This document shows positions 7,062-13,116 of a DNA stretch of 13,116 nt, in pieces (the stretch's first letter is position 1; each line of letters opens with the position of its first letter). A program made the translations under genes and the position numbers. The stretch comes from an uncultured Eubacterium sp. (lineage in GTDB: Bacteria > Bacillota > Clostridia > Lachnospirales > Lachnospiraceae), in NCBI GenBank assembly GCA_910585745.1, contig CAJUFM010000078.1:1-13116 (forward strand), in the 5' to 3' direction. The notes below the pieces were generated by a model that was given only the letters and a program-made list of their open reading frames with translations, made no database searches and had not been told where the DNA came from.

Positions 7062-7967
7062 TCATTCTATCATTCCAAATGTTTCAAATGGCAGCACACG
7101 AAGCCAGGCCTTTCCCAGGATCTGATCTTCTTTTACCATTCCCACCTCAGAACTTCTGCTGTCTTTGCTGGCATTGCGGTTATCCCCCAGCACAAAATAT
7201 TCGTCATCTTTCAGCTTTATATTTTCCTTCGCAATCCCTGCATCCTCTATCACACCGCTTCCATATTCATCAAAAACCGCGCAGTCGTTTATATAAATTT
7301 TTCCCTCCTCGTCAATCCGCACCTTTTCCCCAGGAAGTCCGATCACACGTTTGATATAGTTGGTAGTTTCATTATATTTAAATACGATCACATCATGGCG
7401 TTGTGGTTTTCCAGTAAGGTAACTGATTTTTTCCACCACCAGCTGATCTCCGCTGGAAAGCCCCGGTTCCATGGAACTTCCTTCCACCGTCGTATGGTTT
7501 GCCACAAAAACAGAGATCAGGACAGAGAGAGTAACCGCAATGACAACACAGACCAGAATACTGATCAGGGTCCGCCTTACGCCGTGTTTTTTCGTCTCCA
7601 CTTTTTCTTCCACAACCTTTGCCACAGGCTGATTTTTAGATTCCTCTATTCTTCTGAGTGGCTGCACAGACTCATATTGTACCGGCTCTGATGCCGGTTC
7701 CAGCTTTTTCTCTGATCTCGCCTTTTCTGACTCTTCCAGATCATCCACCACTTTGGATGAGTCTGATACAACTCTGGGGACCGGTTCCACGACCGGTTCT
7801 GATACCGCTGGTTTCAGCTTTTTCACTGGCTCCGGCTTTTTCGGATTATCCAATTCGTTTAAAAATTGAGGTTTTTCCGGTATAAAATCCGGATTCTGGT
7901 TCAGGATCTCCTCACATATCCGTAAGCTTTCCTCGATCTCTTCACTTAGTGTTCTATTATCATCCAT
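7062..7967 (-). CDS. lepB: Signal peptidase I with long N-terminal cytoplasmic extension
   Basis: A 301-residue membrane serine protease that removes signal peptides from exported proteins (S26 family). The catalytic domain is complete: nucleophile Ser165 in GSSMEP, general base Lys206 in YIKRVIGLPGEKV, and box E GDNRNASKDSR (261-271). One membrane helix spans about 134-156. Typical Gram-positive enzymes are about 170-200 residues; this one has roughly 130 extra residues before the helix, rich in Glu, Lys, Pro and Val with repeated EPV/KPE patterns and no recognisable fold. This segment should lie in the cytoplasm. The ATG has GGGAG 8 nt upstream and follows rbgA after 24 nt. It is the active partner of the degenerate paralogue at 8848-9471. 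Confidence 0.93.
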   Translation of the reverse strand: MDDNRTLSEEIEESLRICEEILNQNPDFIPEKPQFLNELDNPKKPEPVKKLKPAVSEPVVEPVPRVVSDSSKVVDDLEESEKARSEKKLEPASEPVQYESVQPLRRIEESKNQPVAKVVEEKVETKKHGVRRTLISILVCVVIAVTLSVLISVFVANHTTVEGSSMEPGLSSGDQLVVEKISYLTGKPQRHDVIVFKYNETTNYIKRVIGLPGEKVRIDEEGKIYINDCAVFDEYGSGVIEDAGIAKENIKLKDDEYFVLGDNRNASKDSRSSEVGMVKEDQILGKAWLRVLPFETFGMIE

Positions 7968-7991
7968 TTTCTCAACTCCCGTAGTTCCAAT

Positions 7992-8843
7992 CTATCCTTC
8001 CTTTTCCGGAAATTCCAGAGAAATCTTTCCCAGCCTGGCATTACGAAAATCATCCAGAAGAAGTGCCGCTGCCTTTTCCAGATCCACTTCTTCTCCTTTT
8101 TTCAGACATTTTCTTATCTCACCAATGCCCTCCAGAATCTCCACATCCGTTCCTTCCTCTTTTACTCCATAAAATCCTTCCAATTTCCCAGGATAATTTT
8201 CCAGCATAAAATCGATAAAATCCAGGGATATCTCCACTCTCTGTAAAAGTTCATCTTTTATGGAACCAATAAATGCCAGACGAAGTCCTACCATCTGATC
8301 CTCAAATTTTGGCCAAAGGATCCCCGGCGTATCCAGCAGTTCTACCTGCTTATTCAGGCGTATCCACTGCTTTCCCTTCGTCACTCCCGGCCGGTTGCCG
8401 GTTTTTGCACAGGCCCTGCCTGCAAAACTATTGATAAAGGTTGACTTTCCCACATTGGGAATTCCGACGATCATCGCCCGGATCGGCCGGTTTAGAATTC
8501 CTTTTTTGCGGTCTCGTTCTATTTTTTCCTTACATGCCTTCTGGATCAGCTGATTGACAGTCTTTAATTCATTTCTTTTTGTCGAATTTACCGCTATGAC
8601 AAAATAACCTTTGGATTCATAGCAGTTCTCCCATTTCTGTGTCACTTTATCATCTGCCATATCTGCCTTGTTTAATAGCAGGATCCTTGATTTTCCATTT
8701 GCAAGAGTATCAATATCCGGGTTTTTGCTGCTGACAGGAATCCTGGCATCCACCAGTTCCACCACCACATCGATCAGCCGGATATCTTCCTGCATGGCCC
8801 GTTTCGCCTTTGTCATATGACCTGGATACCATTGAAAATGCAT
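7992..8843 (-). CDS. rbgA: Ribosome biogenesis GTPase RbgA (YlqF)
   Basis: A 283-residue circularly permuted GTPase needed for late 50S subunit assembly in Firmicutes. The G motifs occur in permuted order: G4 NKAD (58-61), then G1 GIPNVGKS (127-134), G2 Thr155 in PGVT, and G3 DTPG (171-174). The N-terminal WYPGHM and the C-terminal RNA-binding helical domain are also typical. Length matches the B. subtilis protein. The ATG lies 4 nt after the stop of the upstream signal peptidase-like gene, and its GGAG lies in that gene's last codons, so translation is likely coupled. Position just after rplS fits the known trmD-rplS-lepB-rbgA order, though rnhB, which often follows, is not present here. Confidence 0.96.
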   Translation of the reverse strand: MHFQWYPGHMTKAKRAMQEDIRLIDVVVELVDARIPVSSKNPDIDTLANGKSRILLLNKADMADDKVTQKWENCYESKGYFVIAVNSTKRNELKTVNQLIQKACKEKIERDRKKGILNRPIRAMIVGIPNVGKSTFINSFAGRACAKTGNRPGVTKGKQWIRLNKQVELLDTPGILWPKFEDQMVGLRLAFIGSIKDELLQRVEISLDFIDFMLENYPGKLEGFYGVKEEGTDVEILEGIGEIRKCLKKGEEVDLEKAAALLLDDFRNARLGKISLEFPEKEG

Positions 8844-8847
8844 ATCT

Positions 8848-9471
8848 TTATTTCTCCTTTGGTTTTTCTGTTTCGTATGCCTTGCTGTCCGGACCTGTCA
8901 CTCTGGAAAAAGGTTTGTATTTAAAGGATACCTTCCCTAGGATCTGAGATTTCTTAATATTTCCAAAAGCTGCATTCCTGCTGTCATTTGTATCAGCTCT
9001 GGAATCACATAAGACAAAATACTCATCTTTGCCCAGTGTAATCTCCTGCTCTGCAATTCCTGTGGCAGAAATAGGCAGATACGTATATTTTTCTTTCAAT
9101 TCTTTTCCATCGATACAAACCTTTCCTTCCGTGATCTGTACCTTTTCCCCCGGAAGTCCGATAACACGCCGGAAGGTAAGCAGTGGTTCCTCACCATCAC
9201 TGTCTACATTCTCTTTATCATAAAAAGCAATCACATCTTCCCGTCCTGGCGAGAAGATCATATATGCCTTTGTATTCAGGATCACTTCTTCGCCATTGTA
9301 AAGCGTTGGCTCCATGGCTGAGCCTATTGTGCTCGTCCGCTTGAAACATACATTCACGATCAGAAACGCTGCCACTATAACAAGGATGATCTCAATCAGC
9401 CAGATCAGGCATTCTTTGACTATTTTTCTTCGATTATTTTTCTTGATCTCTTCTTCAAAATTTAGATTCAT
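8848..9471 (-). CDS. Signal peptidase I-like protein lacking both catalytic residues (probable pseudoenzyme)
   Basis: A 207-residue S26-family protein with one membrane helix (about 19-42). In place of the nucleophile, GSAMEP has Ala52 where active enzymes have Ser directly before Met; codon GCC. In place of the general-base Lys, TFRRVIG has Arg101; codon CGG. Box E reads CDSRADTNDSR instead of GDNRxxSxDSR. The rest of the fold is kept, including IGLPGEKV, and there is no stop or frameshift. It is probably inactive as a Ser/Lys protease; S. aureus SpsA is a known precedent for an inactive homologue beside an active one. I choose the ATG at 9471, with GGGGA 8 nt upstream, over an in-frame TTG at 9492. 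It lies between rplS and rbgA, where lepB normally sits. Confidence 0.88.
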   Translation of the reverse strand: MNLNFEEEIKKNNRRKIVKECLIWLIEIILVIVAAFLIVNVCFKRTSTIGSAMEPTLYNGEEVILNTKAYMIFSPGREDVIAFYDKENVDSDGEEPLLTFRRVIGLPGEKVQITEGKVCIDGKELKEKYTYLPISATGIAEQEITLGKDEYFVLCDSRADTNDSRNAAFGNIKKSQILGKVSFKYKPFSRVTGPDSKAYETEKPKEK

Positions 9472-9492
9472 ATATATTTCCCCGTAAAGCAA

Positions 9493-9534
9493 ACATAGTG
9501 TATGCTATGGCATCAGCTATAACATACACTATGT
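9493..9534 (-). terminator. Long hairpin between rplS and the signal peptidase-like gene
   Basis: ACATAGTGTATG pairs perfectly with CATACACTATGT; the inner 7 nt of each arm pair further with one mismatch and close on TGAT, giving about 19 bp. It is followed by TTTGCTTT rather than a full U-run, so it may be a partial terminator that gives rplS higher expression than the genes behind it, or an RNA-processing and stability hairpin. It begins 16 nt after the rplS stop. Confidence 0.55.
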
Positions 9535-9550
9535 CAATCGTTCTTAAGCA

Positions 9551-9898
9551 TTAACGAACCAGTTCTTTTACCTTCGCTGCCTTACCAACACGGTCACGCA
9601 GATAATTGAGTTTTGCACGTCTTACTTTACCAAGGCGAACGATCTCGATCTTCTCTACAATTGGAGAATGAAGCGGCCAGGTCTTCTCTACACCAATTCC
9701 ATTGGAGTTTTTGCGGACTGTAAATGTCTCACGGCTGCTTCCGCCCTGTCTCTTCAATACAACACCTTCAAATACCTGTGTTCTCTCGCGGCTGCCCTCG
9801 ATAACCTTTGCAGATACTCTTACGGTATCTCCAACATGAAACTCGGGAATTTCCGCCTTCATCTGCTCAGCTTCGATCTTTCTGATAATCTCGTTCAT
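9551..9898 (-). CDS. rplS: 50S ribosomal protein L19
   Basis: A 115-residue protein matching L19 in length and sequence (MNEIIRKIE, FHVGDTVRVSAKV, FEGVVLKRQGG, FTVRKNSNGIGVE, SPIVEKIEIVRLGKVRRAKL). L19 sits at the 30S-50S interface of the ribosome. The ATG at 9898 has AGGAGG 10 nt upstream. An in-frame extension to 9961 would cross the structured leader and lacks family similarity, so I reject it. The gene has a strong promoter and a leader of about 100 nt. In many Firmicutes rplS follows trmD; here the gene upstream is an unrelated secreted LRR protein, and rplS starts its own transcript. Confidence 0.98.
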   Translation of the reverse strand: MNEIIRKIEAEQMKAEIPEFHVGDTVRVSAKVIEGSRERTQVFEGVVLKRQGGSSRETFTVRKNSNGIGVEKTWPLHSPIVEKIEIVRLGKVRRAKLNYLRDRVGKAAKVKELVR

Positions 9899-10002
9899 TT
9901 TTGTTGTTCCTCCTACATTTTTTGATGTTCTTAATGCGATGTATCTGCACCAGAGGACCATCTATTTTTTCCTGCCATTTACTTAAATGGCATCACAACA
10001 TT
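9899..10002 (-). promoter_or_regulatory. Structured leader of rplS, candidate L19 autoregulatory element
   Basis: On the minus strand the leader contains a perfect hairpin TGCCATTT-aagt-AAATGGCA (9992-9973) and a smaller element GATG...TCTG-gtg-CAGA...CATC (about 9962-9938). A possible closing helix TTCTTAATG/CATTAAGAA (10007-9999 with 9936-9928) flanks both, although its 5' arm overlaps the -10 box, so only part can be in the RNA. L19 leaders that control rplS are known in Firmicutes; I could not align this one to that family from memory. Confidence 0.5.
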
Positions 10003-10005
10003 AAG

Positions 10006-10034
10006 AATATAGCATAAAAACGTGGGTACGTCAA
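10006..10034 (-). promoter_or_regulatory. Strong sigma-A promoter of rplS (extended -10)
   Basis: On the minus strand TTGACG (10034-10029) and TATATT (10011-10006) are separated by 17 nt, with TG one base upstream of the -10 (TGCTATATT), an extended -10. Transcription should start near 9999-10002. The promoter lies only about 30 nt beyond the stop of the LRR gene. Confidence 0.8.
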
Positions 10035-10063
10035 GAGATTTTATAAGTGTCTTCCTTAAAATA

Positions 10064-12892
10064 TCATTTTATTGTAATCTGAATTTTTTTATAGACACCG
10101 CTCTGGGCATAGGCAAAGACCGCATATTTTCCTTTTTTCTTCGCCTTTAGGACGCCTTTCCTGGAGGCAGACAGTGCCTGGGGGCAGCTGGATTCATAGC
10201 TGACCTCCCGGTGGTGCCGCAGTGGCTTGGACTCTTTGATCTCTTTTGCCTTGATGCGCCATGTCCTGCCTGCCTTTAAGGTAACTTTACTTTTGTTCAG
10301 CTTCACAGATTTGGCGTTTCCATTCTTTCCGCCCTTCGTGGTGACATGGATCGTCTTGGAGGCGGCGATGGTCACCTTCTTCCCATCAATGATCTTGTAA
10401 GCACGGACGATGTATTTGAAATAAGTGCCCTTTTTGCATTTCCGGTCAATGTAGGATTTTTTATTTCCGCTCTTTATGTCCTTCTTTAGTTTGTATTCAT
10501 AGATCCATTTTCGGGTGTTGCAACGGTTGCCGTACACCTCATAGCCGTCTGCCCCCTTCACCCGGTTCCAGGTCAGTTTGATGTTTTTCTCCGTGATCTG
10601 GGAAGCTCTTGCCTGGATCCTGGCAAAATATGCCCCCTTTATGTCCTGATCGGTCTTCTGGGACTGTATGGTCTGTTCCGTCACCAGGATCGTATCCATG
10701 GGGACGTCCAGTTCTTTTGCCGCTGTCTGGATCTTCACCGCTGTATCCGGGGAGACGCCCAGTCCGTCTGTGATGTCAGAAAGGTCTTTGTCCGGAAGGG
10801 GCGTCTGGGAAGCCTCCGGTGTTGGCACAGGGGACGGCGTCGGTTTCTGGGATGGCACCGGCTCTTGGGACGGCATCGGTTCCGGGGTAATGGAAGGCGC
10901 TGGTGTCTCGGTAAAGACTGGCGTCGCTGATGGTGCTGGTGCTTCCGTCGGAACCGGTGTCTCCGTCGGTCCTGGCGCCTCCGGGGTGGGAGTTACAACA
11001 GGTGTGGGCGTCGGTTCCGGAGTGGGCTGGAGTTTTTCCGTAAAGGTTACCAGGATCATATGGTCACTTTTTATAATTGGAATTTTATATGTATTATCTG
11101 AAACTTCCACAGTCTCTCCGTCGATGGTAAGAGATATGAGGGAACAGCCTTCCACTGGTAAAAAAGTGAAAAGAATATCGTCGCCTCCCTGCACCTGTAC
11201 CTTAGAATTTCCATCTGAGGAAACAGAAACCAGGCTGGTTTGTATTTTAGTCGTTCCCCCTCCCTGGGTTCTTACTGTCACATCATGATAGATTACACTT
11301 CCCTGAGCCGTGACCACAATCTTCCCAATGATTGAATCTTTAAAGATCACAAGCTCTCCAGTGGCAGGATCGTAGGTATAGTCTTCTTCCTGAACAGCTT
11401 CCTTATCCCCTATAGTTACCTGGATCGTCTTCGGAAGTTCATATAACTTTCCACTGTCACCCTTTCCACTTAGACATGCAGTATAATTGCCTTCTGGACT
11501 CTTCCACACTGTACTCTCATTGCTTGTGGAGAGATTCGTCAGTCTGTACTCTATCTCATAACTCCGCCCAATCTCCCAGCCATGCCAGGAATTATCTTCT
11601 GTATTGCCATCATCCTCCGACAGATACCGCTCCGCCACTTCATCCAGTGCAGGTGTGGTATCCTTCGATAAAAGTGTTCCATCCGGCAAGTAAAAGAATA
11701 TGGCGGAGGAGTCCAGCCTTGAAAAGTCAACCCCAAAAGCACCCGTCTGCATACATGTTACAGGAGTCATATTCGCCGCCGTTTCTCCCTCCTTCAGAAC
11801 AATATTCAGGATTTTGAGCGGGCAGGAAGTAAAAATTCCACAAAACGCAGGATTTCTATAAGAAGGGGGATCCTCACAGTCTAAAATCAGTCCATTGAGC
11901 AAGGTTACCTCCTTGAGACGGGAACATCCCAAAAAGGTACTGGCTTCCAGCTTTGCAGATCCCCAGATCTCTACTTCTTCAAGACTTGTGCATTTCTCAA
12001 AGGCACTCATGCCAAGTTTGGATACTGCCTTGGGAATAATAATACTCTTTAAGCTAGAGCAATTCTCAAAAGTATGTTCACCAATCGTGGTAATAGTTTC
12101 TGGCAAATCTGCCTTCTGCAGACTCTTACATCCATAAAATGCATAAGAACTTATTAACGTCACGCCATTGGGAAAGTTAATCTCCTGAAGATTCCCACAA
12201 TCTCTAAAAGCACTGAAAAAAATTGAGCGCAGGCTCTCAGGCAGAGTCACCTTTTGAAGGTTCTCACATTGACGAAAACAATCCCCACTGATCTCTGTCA
12301 CACCCTCTGGAATTATTATCTCCTGAAGACTGCTGCATTGATAAAATGCGTAATTTCCGATCTCTGTCACGCCCTCCGGAATTATTATCTCCTGAAGGCT
12401 GCTGCATTGATTGAAGGCAGACGCACCGATTCTTGTCACTCCCACTGGCAGGATCACGGTTTTTAAAGATTTAGGAAAGGTTTGACCGGACGTTCTATCA
12501 CTTATGTCCTCGCCTTTTACTCCTTCCTCTGCCAGTATACTGGTTAAATTCATATAAGAGGTGTCGGCATCATCTTCTGTATTTCCTTTATAGCAGATCT
12601 CATCCCAGTCAGTTGTTTTTACCGCCCCGCCAGTGATCTTCATACATGTAATATCACCACGTTTGATCCCATTAGAATATAATGCCTTTCGCAGGTTTTC
12701 ACCACTGACCGTCCTAACTTCTTCGCCGTTGTCTGTTTTTATGGTCACTTCCAGTGTGATACCTGATTCTATGTCTGTATCTACATCTGCCGCCTGTGCT
12801 CCTGATGGCAGAAGTATACGGCACAGTAATGCAAATATCATCAGACATGCCGTACCTCTTTTTAGCATTGCGTAAAAACTCCTTTTTCCCAT
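10064..12892 (-). CDS. Secreted BspA-type leucine-rich-repeat protein with C-terminal Fn3-like and Big_2-like domains
   Basis: A 942-residue exported protein. Residues 1-34 are a signal peptide ending AQA. After an N-terminal region, residues about 144-334 hold eight or so 23-residue LRR_5 repeats (LQEIIIPEGVTEIGNYAFYQCSS type). A beta-rich region follows, ending in a VEGCSLISLTIDGETV-type module, then a Thr/Pro/Glu-rich linker (about 621-700), a fibronectin III-like domain starting FARIQARA (about 756-845) and a Lys-rich Big_2-like domain to the C terminus. No LPXTG anchor is seen. BspA-type proteins often bind host or bacterial surfaces; that role is inferred. The start is the ATG at 12892, with AGGAGG 7 nt upstream; the ATG two codons earlier is too close to it. 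No strong terminator follows. Confidence 0.9.
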   Translation of the reverse strand: MGKRSFYAMLKRGTACLMIFALLCRILLPSGAQAADVDTDIESGITLEVTIKTDNGEEVRTVSGENLRKALYSNGIKRGDITCMKITGGAVKTTDWDEICYKGNTEDDADTSYMNLTSILAEEGVKGEDISDRTSGQTFPKSLKTVILPVGVTRIGASAFNQCSSLQEIIIPEGVTEIGNYAFYQCSSLQEIIIPEGVTEISGDCFRQCENLQKVTLPESLRSIFFSAFRDCGNLQEINFPNGVTLISSYAFYGCKSLQKADLPETITTIGEHTFENCSSLKSIIIPKAVSKLGMSAFEKCTSLEEVEIWGSAKLEASTFLGCSRLKEVTLLNGLILDCEDPPSYRNPAFCGIFTSCPLKILNIVLKEGETAANMTPVTCMQTGAFGVDFSRLDSSAIFFYLPDGTLLSKDTTPALDEVAERYLSEDDGNTEDNSWHGWEIGRSYEIEYRLTNLSTSNESTVWKSPEGNYTACLSGKGDSGKLYELPKTIQVTIGDKEAVQEEDYTYDPATGELVIFKDSIIGKIVVTAQGSVIYHDVTVRTQGGGTTKIQTSLVSVSSDGNSKVQVQGGDDILFTFLPVEGCSLISLTIDGETVEVSDNTYKIPIIKSDHMILVTFTEKLQPTPEPTPTPVVTPTPEAPGPTETPVPTEAPAPSATPVFTETPAPSITPEPMPSQEPVPSQKPTPSPVPTPEASQTPLPDKDLSDITDGLGVSPDTAVKIQTAAKELDVPMDTILVTEQTIQSQKTDQDIKGAYFARIQARASQITEKNIKLTWNRVKGADGYEVYGNRCNTRKWIYEYKLKKDIKSGNKKSYIDRKCKKGTYFKYIVRAYKIIDGKKVTIAASKTIHVTTKGGKNGNAKSVKLNKSKVTLKAGRTWRIKAKEIKESKPLRHHREVSYESSCPQALSASRKGVLKAKKKGKYAVFAYAQSGVYKKIQITIK
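12291..12411 (-). repeat. Near-identical tandem 69-bp LRR-coding units
   Basis: Two stretches of about 52 bp (12291-12342 and 12360-12411), 69 bp apart, differ at only about three positions, while the other repeats of the gene have diverged. This matches two adjacent 23-residue LRR units and points to recent duplication or gene conversion within the gene. Confidence 0.7.
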
Positions 12893-12950
12893 ATCCATGC
12901 CTCCTAAATACCAGTCATTGGAATGCCGCACATTCTCCATAGTGTTAACT

Positions 12951-12979
12951 ATTATATAATAATCTCATGATTTGTACAA
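12951..12979 (-). promoter_or_regulatory. Candidate promoter of the LRR protein gene
   Basis: On the minus strand a perfect TATAAT (12956-12951) has TTGTAC (12979-12974) 17 nt upstream, a weak -35. The start would be near 12944, giving a leader of about 50 nt that contains AGGAGG. Confidence 0.6.
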
Positions 12980-13015
12980 GTCTACGATACACCATAGGAC
13001 ACAAGTAAATTTCAC

Positions 13016-13044
13016 TTGACCACGTATTTTATGAATGATAAAAT
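13016..13044 (+). promoter_or_regulatory. Rightward sigma-A promoter, divergent from the LRR gene
   Basis: On the plus strand TTGACC (13016-13021) and TAAAAT (13039-13044) are separated by 17 nt. The remaining 70 nt to the window edge contain no open frame with a ribosome binding site, so the transcribed gene or RNA lies further right. Confidence 0.55.
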
Positions 13045-13116
13045 GTAAATTAAATAAAATCATGATGTTGGGGTCAAAACCATAAATAAATTTGCCTCTG
13101 TTTCTATAGTACCTTG

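Noticed and set aside
8848..9471. Degenerate signal peptidase copy as a decaying pseudogene
   Set aside because: There is no stop or frameshift, the start signal is usable, the gene is translationally linked to rbgA, and structural motifs beside the active site are kept, which fits a pseudoenzyme better.
10668..11288. 206-codon plus-strand frame rich in Gly and Val
   Set aside because: It lies opposite the Thr/Pro/Glu-rich linker of the LRR protein; the repetitive composition is the reverse complement of those codons. It has no ribosome binding site and no family resemblance.

Overview
The window looks like a chromosomal segment of a Gram-positive, low- to moderate-GC Clostridia, most likely Lachnospiraceae. 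The main reasons are Lys-rich Big_2-like modules with a TPEPTP-type linker in secreted proteins, an AgrA/LytTR two-component pair, a Gram-positive rplS/lepB/rbgA neighbourhood, strong AGGAGG ribosome binding sites and AT-rich sigma-A promoters. Genus and species are not resolved. Every gene I can support is on the minus strand, so transcription runs from high to low coordinates. No tRNA, rRNA, CRISPR array, transposase, integrase or phage gene was seen.

In transcription order: (1) 12892-10064 is a large secreted leucine-rich-repeat (BspA-type) protein with its own promoter; a separate promoter faces right at 13016-13044 towards a gene outside the window. (2) 9898-6525 is a housekeeping cluster: rplS (L19) behind a strong promoter and a structured leader, a hairpin, a signal peptidase I homologue that lacks both catalytic residues, rbgA (50S assembly GTPase), a second signal peptidase I that keeps its catalytic dyad, and a CYTH-domain phosphatase-like protein. 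(3) 6304-4227 is a secreted SGNH/GDSL hydrolase whose signal-peptide end and catalytic part lie in two frames, joined at an A-rich run near 6115-6124. Its leader carries a long GC-rich inverted repeat and it ends at a 25-bp-stem terminator. (4) 4032-2698 is gdhA, a monocistronic glutamate dehydrogenase with clear promoter and terminator. (5) 2423-304 is a LytTR response regulator and GHKL histidine kinase pair, followed by the first 82 codons of an unidentified gene that runs off the left edge.

Most of the content is ordinary core metabolism, ribosome assembly and secretion. The observation I rate highest is the signal peptidase pair flanking rbgA: the upstream copy has Ala in place of the nucleophilic Ser and Arg in place of the general-base Lys, yet keeps an intact frame, membrane anchor and most of the surrounding fold motifs. 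It looks like a conserved pseudoenzyme next to an active paralogue. Other points worth checking are the frameshift in the SGNH hydrolase, a 21-bp-period direct repeat upstream of the two-component promoter, and the leaders of rplS and the SGNH gene. I did not find a clearly new multi-gene system.
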